NCBI GenBank assembly: GCA_905178155.1
Contig: CAJINV010000051.1
Span: forward strand, 1-25,329
Direction: 5' to 3'
Length of the DNA: 25,329 nt
From: Amoebophrya sp. A120
Lineage: Eukaryota; Sar; Dinophyceae; Syndiniales; Amoebophryaceae
The position numbers and the translations under genes are program-made. Every line of letters starts with the position of its first letter. Position 1 is the first letter of the stretch. Positions 20,601 to 25,329 of this stretch are shown here, piece after piece. A model generated the notes under the pieces. It had not been told where the DNA came from, did not search any database, and was given only the letters and a program-made list of their open reading frames with translations.

Positions 20601-23600
20601 GAGCCAGCGGAGGCACTACTGCTCCCAGACGGTGGCCAGATATGCAACGAATGGAAAAGTAGGGCTACAGTTACACACTCGTTCAGTTCTTGTCAATGCA
20701 GTAACGCAAATTTTCTCTGCATGAGTAGAGAGAAAACTTGCAATGCAGAGTGAGATCCTAGTAAGGAGAAACTCGTAGAAGTAGACTACAAGGCTCCTAT
20801 GCATATCCGGCATGACAGAGCTTGTCTGTCTTGCTTTGCCTGCAACACATCAAGAATGTGTAACTGTAAAACTTTAAATTTTTTCGTTGCATACCAGGTC
20901 GCCGAAAACCCGTCGTGGTGGATGACCAAGGGACGCTCGATGTACTTCTGCGCCAGGTTGTCATGTGTAAAATAAACGTCCCCAACCCGGTGGAGTCAGG
21001 GACAAGGTGGCAATTCGGCTACACAAATCAAAATGCTCCTCCTATCTAATGGGGTTGCGCGGAAACTACATGAGAAACATTTTATTTGTCGTGGCATTTC
21101 GCACGACAACTCTGGACCGCGGGTTGTCGTCGTGGGGACGTAGTTTATTTTACTCAGGATACAGGTAGCGCCAGCTTCCCATACCGGTGGGACTGGTCTT
21201 TTTCGCGAACGGGTTTTGCAGGATCTTGCTCACGGTTGCGGACTTCCACTTGTGTCGGATGCGCCGTTCCTCTCGTTCGTCCATGTGCTGCAGAAACTGG
21301 GTCATTGTCAGCTTGGTCGCGTTCCGTCGGTGGTCGGGAGACAGGGACTTTGCCTTGGACGAAGCACCACTTGCACTTCCACCGGCTACCCCGGTAGTTG
21401 TTGCGTAATTGAATTTATCAGATGCAAAAATGTCTGGGTCTGGAATGTTTATGTTGCCGGGCTTGTCATGCATATTTTGCATGACTCCTGACGTCTGTGA
21501 TGTATGCCCTAGCATCACACACTTTGTGAGGGCTTCTTGATGCCTATTCCAATTCCGCATGAGAAATGCCCTCCCGCCGGGGCAAAAACTGGACCGTTTT
21601 TGGTGCTGTTCATGCAATACAGATTTTTGTAGCATCCAAATGGAGCATCACAAGTTCGCACCCTTCCAGACCCAGACATTTTTGCAGTTGATAGAATTCT
21701 TGCGGCGTCGCTAGCAGTTCGTCCAACTGGTTTTCGCCAATACGCAGACCGGGAGACTTGGACGGAGATTTCTGTTTAGTTTTTGGAATAGCAACCACGA
21801 CCTGGGATGATCCCCCTCCGTTGTGGGCATGATGGCTAGAGTTCGAACTCCTCGAGTTGTCCACGATCGCAGCGCTTTTGCCACCGCTGTCATACAACTG
21901 GGTAGAACAAGTTGTGGCGGTTGAAAACCGAACTGCACGGCTTGCCGCAGCACGGAATTTCACGTTTGGACTTTCGCTCGCTGCGTTCCGGAGATTATGG
22001 TGCTGCTGTCTAGACGATGACGCGGTTGAACTACCTGGTCGACCATTTTGGGCCGACGTGTGGTTAATTATATCTTGTTGCCCTCTACCAGTATTGTGGT
22101 CCTTAGCAGCGATCGCAACGCCCAAGTGGTTGTAGATCAGAGAAGATGAAGAAGTGGAGCTGTGGCTGCTATAATTCGACACCGCAGCTATCCTGCCACC
22201 ATTGCTTGCAGTCGCCCCACCAGTACCACGTGCGTAAGAACTCGCTCCCGCAGCCGCGGCTCCGAAGTAGTGAATCCGCTCCTGGTGGTGGTCTCCTGCC
22301 CCGCGTCCCGAAGTAAATTGATGATCGTTCGAGCCCCCAATGGCGTAGTGGTCCAATACCGCCCGTGGGTCTTCGTCGTCCACCAGCTTCGGGGAGTAGT
22401 GGGACGCGGGCGAGTTATTCGCGGACGTAACGTGCGGGCCGCGAATGTAATCGCGATACCCACGCGTCCCGAGCTTATTCTGGTTCGCACTGTTCCCCGC
22501 CTGCGTTTTGCTGTACTGCAGAATCTGCCGGAAGTCGCGGAGCACCTGGATGCCGATCCCCCGGCAGGTGTCCACGGGCTTCACCAGCCACAGGTTCTGC
22601 GTGCCGTCCAGGCAAGTGACGCTGTTCGCCAACTTGTACGAATCCTGAATCTGCTCGACGTCGTCACGGTCCGGGGGTCCCTGCTTTGCTGCAGGAAAGT
22701 TTGCATGAGCACTTGGTGCACCACCTCCACCGGGAAGATGCTGCATCGCGTGAGCGGAGTAGGGGGAGAAATACGCCGCTGGGTTTGCCGCCGGCGCGAC
22801 GCTAACCACCGTAGCTTTCATCTTCCCGAATTGCAGCCCGTTTTGAAGATGTCGGTCGTGGCCATCTCGTTTGGTTTGCGGACTACTACTTCTCGTGCCG
22901 TCACGGCTACCATCAAAAGTTGTAGCATACCCTCCTGGTCCTCTTGTTGATGTGCTGGAGGTGCCCGAAACGGCACAAGAACTTCTGAAACCCTCTCGAC
23001 TGCTGCCGCTGCTGCTACTACTTGACGAGGATCTAGACGAAGGCGCGGCCGAGATGAGGTCTTCGCTTTTGCTAAATGCTTGTTGAGCGGTACTTCTACT
23101 AGTACGATCATTCAAAAATAACCCGTCCTCTTCTTCCTCCTCCTCATCCACCGGTAAACCCCACTTCAACCGCTTCGCGATCCGCTGTTCCTCCTGCTGT
23201 CGCCGCCTCTCCTCCTCCCGCTGCACCTGCGAATGTATGGCGCTGCGCGGAGACGTGGCACTGCTAGTAGCTGACGTGCTTCCAGCAGCTCCAGGTCTTC
23301 CACCAGCTCCTGCACTAGTACTACTTCCGATCAATATATTTTGATTTTCTGATGACGACCCGCTCCCGCTGGCGTTCCCAGAAGAAGATGAAGAAGACGA
23401 TTCCCCACCCGCTGTTGTAGAAGAGGAGGCTGCGGAGGAGCTCGAAGAGCTTCTTCGCGGAGATGGAGATGTGCGAGACGAGGAGGAATTTTTGTGCATC
23501 GTCATCGTGTGAAAAGTATAATCATTTTTGCTGCTTTTATTGCTCCGGTCAGGTGCCGCACCGGAATGAAGACCCGTCGTTCCTCCACCGCGGCCCGGGG

Positions 23601-25329
23601 AAAGAGCAGAGCCGCGGTGCTCGGGCGACGGTCTATTGCTAGAAGTACCTCCGGGAGATGATGATGCCGTGGCAGTGAATGCCGAAGATGCCACGCCTCC
23701 TCGCCGACTGTTTGCTCCTGTAGTTGAGGCAGGAGCTGCCCCAGGTGGCGGGGACAGCGAGTTCTTGGACGATGAAGATGAACTTGGTGCAATAACAACC
23801 GCAGCGGTCGTAGTCGCCAATGCAGCCGCGCTTCCGCTTGCTCTCTCCACCACGGCCGCGTGGTCCGCTTCTTTGTCCAGGGAAACCGCCACCGCTTGCT
23901 TTTTTTGCGCGCTGCGTTCTTGTTTCGTGCGGCTTTTCATACTTCTGCGTGACGTTGAGGCGTTGCTGCTGTCCAACACCGCGTTCGGGCCGCCGACGAA
24001 GTTCTTCACGGCCAGCCGCCGTCCCACCTGCTCCACGACCTGCCAATGCTCGGTGCTCAGATCCACGTGCTGCTGCTTCTGCAGGGCGTCTCGAAGCGGC
24101 CGCCAATCCTCCAAGCAGGTGGAGGTTAGTTGGTTGCCCTTGGACGAGCACCTGGTCGTGCCCCCGGGCGAGTGGTGATCTACGAAAGCGGATGACGACA
24201 CTATTCTCATGCCACCGGCAGAAGCTGCGGCGGACGATGATCCAGCAAATAACGACCTCCCTGCAGAGGACGAGGAGGAGCCTCCGCCTCCCATGATTGA
24301 CGAAGATCCTATGCCGACTCCCGCGCGCTGCATGACCACCACGTCTTCGGGGGGGCGCAGGAAACTCCAGATTAGGGTGTTGGTCAGCAGCTTGTCGAGT
24401 TTCTCTAGGTATTTCTCAGCAATGTGGTACCCCTCCTCTATTGTCGGAATGGAACTTTTCGAGACAATTTTGCTCATGTAACTGCTTGGAAAATTCGACG
24501 GTCGCTTTGTTTTACTCGTCGCAAGAGCTCCTGATCTTGCCGTCCCACCTGTCTTCATTGACCAATTCGGATCCTCCTCAGCTGAAGCCGCTCCGCCCTC
24601 CTGCTCCGCGGCAAAAGCCGCAATGTCGTCGTCGATCGCGTTGGTTCCGCCCCCCATTCGGGTTTCCGCGCAAATCTGGGAGAACTGCGAGACCGCCCGA
24701 AACTGCTGCGCAATGGCCGCGTTGGCGGCGACCAGGTGTGAGGGCGGTGACCAGGCTTTTTTCTTCATCTCCGTCAGCTGATTCAGATTGTCGTTGAGTT
24801 GCTGCAACATCTGGGGGTGGAAGTTCGAGTCGCGAATTGGGTTCACTGCGCCTGCACAACTCAGCGTCAATTGCTTGCAGAGTTGATCGATTTGCTGTTT
24901 GTTTTCCACGACGCCGGGCGTGCCGGTGATCCCCGTTTGGTCAAACAGGCTGTTCTCTTGCTGCAGCTGCAGCAACCGGGCCTGCAACTCCTCAAACTCC
25001 TCCTGCCACTGGCCCTCCAGATCCCGCCAATACAGCAGTCGTTTGCACTCCTGCAGCTGGTAGTAATAGACAAACTGCTCCAACGTGGACACGTTGGACA
25101 GGTCAAAGGTCGGCGGGACGCCCGACAACATCATGACGCGGTGCAGCGCGAGGTCTTCCAGCGGGGAACAGGCGAGGTTCTGCAGCAACTGCTTGCACGC
25201 GCCGGGCCGCGACTGCGCGTCCTCGCCGGCGTCCTCGGTCGGCTTTTCGGATGCGGACGAGTCCGAGTCGCTGTAGATCGAAAAGCTCGTCGTCCTGGTA
25301 GAAGTGGCCCTCGTAGAAGTGGCTCCACC
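17640..25329 (-). CDS. TTLL3/8-like tubulin ligase, nine exons, 5'-incomplete
   Basis: Nine exons join in phase to 1876 residues: 25329-21694, 21410-21154, 20960-20894, 20635-19471, 19213-19161, 18861-18797, 18612-18421, 18076-17920, 17678-17640. The frame is open to the right edge with no start ATG. After a coiled coil (residues ~65-115) and a long Ser/Gly-rich region come ATP-grasp TTLL motifs: NLWLVKP..CRGIGI (Lys near 917), QKYIERPLVI, KFDIRQWVLVT, WFYEDCYLRF, MHLTNNAV, MWHSDRF, FEIFGYDFMV and WLIEVNANP (metal-binding Glu/Asn), then LVPLM..DAAHVVFG. The QKYIERP/KFDIRQW/YLRF set is typical of the TTLL3/8 glycylase branch. Such enzymes ligate glycine (other TTLLs, glutamate) to tubulin tails in axonemes. 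Large low-complexity inserts split the catalytic domain. Exact substrate unknown. The stop is TAG at 17640. Confidence 0.9.
17679..17914 (-). mobile_element. Introner element, TTLL intron 8
   Basis: On the minus strand the element starts TATGCCTTGTTACAAATTTC. On the plus strand its other end starts TATCCACTTGATGTGCAACT. Inside lies a strong inverted repeat, GTGCACGTACTACACAAA against GCGCACGTACTACACAAA. The ends resemble those of TTLL intron 6. The flanks CAAGT (17915-17919) and CACTT (17674-17678) agree at 3 of 5 bases. Removing the element and one flank gives GTG CCG CAC TTC in frame. The element is duplicated with its flanks at 13067-13309. Confidence 0.78.
18077..18420 (-). other. Canonical GT-AG intron, TTLL intron 7
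   Basis: The donor GGCATGG|GTACGAG and acceptor CACCACCTTGCAG|TATCGC join phase 2 to phase 2 (GG + T = Gly), giving TAKGHG-IAHLPGA. It is 344 nt with no TIRs, the only ordinary intron seen in this gene. Confidence 0.78.
18618..18796 (-). mobile_element. Introner element, TTLL intron 6
   Basis: Minus-strand start TATGCACGTACAAATTTTCC; the opposite end on the plus strand is TATCCACAGGAAATGAATTT. The inverted cores AATTTTCCGTGCGCAACGTA and GAATTTCCGTACGCACCGTA match well. The flanks are CAGAA (18797-18801) and CGGAA (18613-18617), 4 of 5 identical. Removal with one flank gives GAC CAG AAT TCG in frame (SDQ-NSLAKYS). No GT-AG pair is possible at these boundaries. Confidence 0.82.
18863..19159 (-). 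mobile_element. Introner element, TTLL intron 5
   Basis: Minus-strand start TATGCATCGCAAATATCATG; the opposite end on the plus strand is TATCAACTGCAAATAACTAT followed by GTCTGAG, the end type also seen in introns 1 and 4. The flanks GCTCC (19160-19164) and GGTCG (18858-18862) are only partly alike, so the TSD has probably diverged. Excision joins RDLVPLM(L) to VADAAHVVFGEEKFP in frame, which restores the expected C-terminal helix of the TTLL domain. It also holds a 19-bp direct repeat. Confidence 0.8.
18890..18944. repeat. 19-bp direct repeat inside TTLL intron 5
   Basis: TGATCGCTCCACGAAGACG occurs at 18890-18908 and again at 18926-18944, 36 bp apart, both inside the introner element. It is probably a small slippage duplication. 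Confidence 0.85.
19219..19470 (-). mobile_element. Introner element, TTLL intron 4
   Basis: The TIRs are nearly perfect over ~30 bp: TATCAAATGTAAAAGTGTCT plus GGGTCTGGAA on the minus strand against TATCAACTGTAAAAATGTCT plus GGGTCTGGAA on the plus strand. The exact 5-bp TSD is AAACC in minus-strand sense (19471-19475 and 19214-19218). Excision with one AAACC gives AAC GCA AAC CCG GAC, restoring the conserved TTLL motif VNANP. No GT or AG is available at the junctions. Confidence 0.95.
20640..20893 (-). mobile_element. Introner element, TTLL intron 3
   Basis: The short TIR TATGCAACGAA is exact at both ends. It is flanked by CTGG on each side (20894-20897 and 20636-20639, minus-strand sense), with one extra base at one end. 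Excision gives GCG ACC TGG CCA in frame, linking YIERPLVI to the exon with KFDIRQWVLVT. Boundaries can be GT...TG but not GT-AG. Confidence 0.88.
20964..21153 (-). mobile_element. Introner element, TTLL intron 2
   Basis: The TIRs are GTAAAATAAACTACGTCCCC on the minus strand against GTAAAATAAACGTCCCC on the plus strand (a 2-base indel). The 3-bp flank TGA occurs on both sides (21154-21156 and 20961-20963, minus-strand sense). Excision gives TAT CCT GAC AAC CTG in frame, just before QKYIERP. At ~190 bp it is among the shorter elements. A GT donor is present, but the in-phase acceptor is GA. Confidence 0.85.
21416..21693 (-). mobile_element. Introner element, TTLL intron 1
   Basis: The TIRs match over ~30 bp: TATCAACTGCAAAAATGTCT plus GGGTCTGGAA against TATCAGATGCAAAAATGTCT plus GGGTCTGGAA. 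The exact 5-bp TSD is AATTC in minus-strand sense (21694-21698 and 21411-21415). Excision with one AATTC gives CAA GAA TTC AAT TAC in frame. The interior is largely different from intron 4, although the ends are almost identical. No GT-AG boundary is possible. Confidence 0.95.

Noticed and set aside
1-25329. Genome-wide reassignment of stop codons
   Set aside because: Assembled coding sequences of 1876 and 1224 codons contain no in-frame TAA, TAG or TGA, unlike a genome where stops are common sense codons. Only the TTLL tail hints at it.

Overview
This window looks like nuclear DNA of a protist, most likely a syndinian dinoflagellate of the Amoebophrya type. That is an inference. It rests on intron-rich protein genes all lying on one strand, long Ser/Gly/Glu-rich low-complexity tracts, and above all introns that are themselves short transposon-like elements. 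These have terminal inverted repeats (TIRs), short target-site duplications (TSDs) and mostly non-GT-AG boundaries. Introns of this kind ('introner elements') have been reported in Amoebophrya genomes. There are no bacterial features: no operons, RBS, IS elements or CRISPR. I saw no rRNA or tRNA gene.

Layout, all genes on the minus strand and so read right to left. (1) 25329-17640: a tubulin-tyrosine-ligase-like (TTLL) enzyme of the TTLL3/8 kind, open at the right edge. I resolve nine exons; seven of the eight introns are TIR/TSD elements. (2) 16481-13949: a putative type I surface protein with signal peptide, a tandemly duplicated ~180-residue domain and a transmembrane helix, with a possible frameshift before a last exon. 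(3) 13355-12983: a partial copy of the TTLL 3' end that carries the same intron element. (4) 11735-9832: a five-exon protein ending in an Nbr1-type FW (four-tryptophan) domain. (5) 7830-3676: a three-exon, ~1224-residue low-complexity protein of unknown function. (6) 2651-1314: a probably secreted protein with a long acidic, Ser-rich tail. (7) 1414-1: an exon with two U1/matrin-type C2H2 zinc fingers, running off the left edge; it may belong to the same gene as (6) or to the next one.

The main signal is the set of ten related intron elements. Each of the nine in resolved genes can be removed together with one copy of its short flanking repeat so that two open frames join exactly in phase. This reconnects conserved TTLL motifs and joins two large ORFs into one gene. 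Six other introns are ordinary GT-AG introns without TIRs, so two intron populations coexist. No pathway links the genes, apart from the TTLL enzyme's expected role in modifying tubulin of flagella or other microtubules.

All calls come from reading translations, splice phases and repeats by eye. No database search was run.
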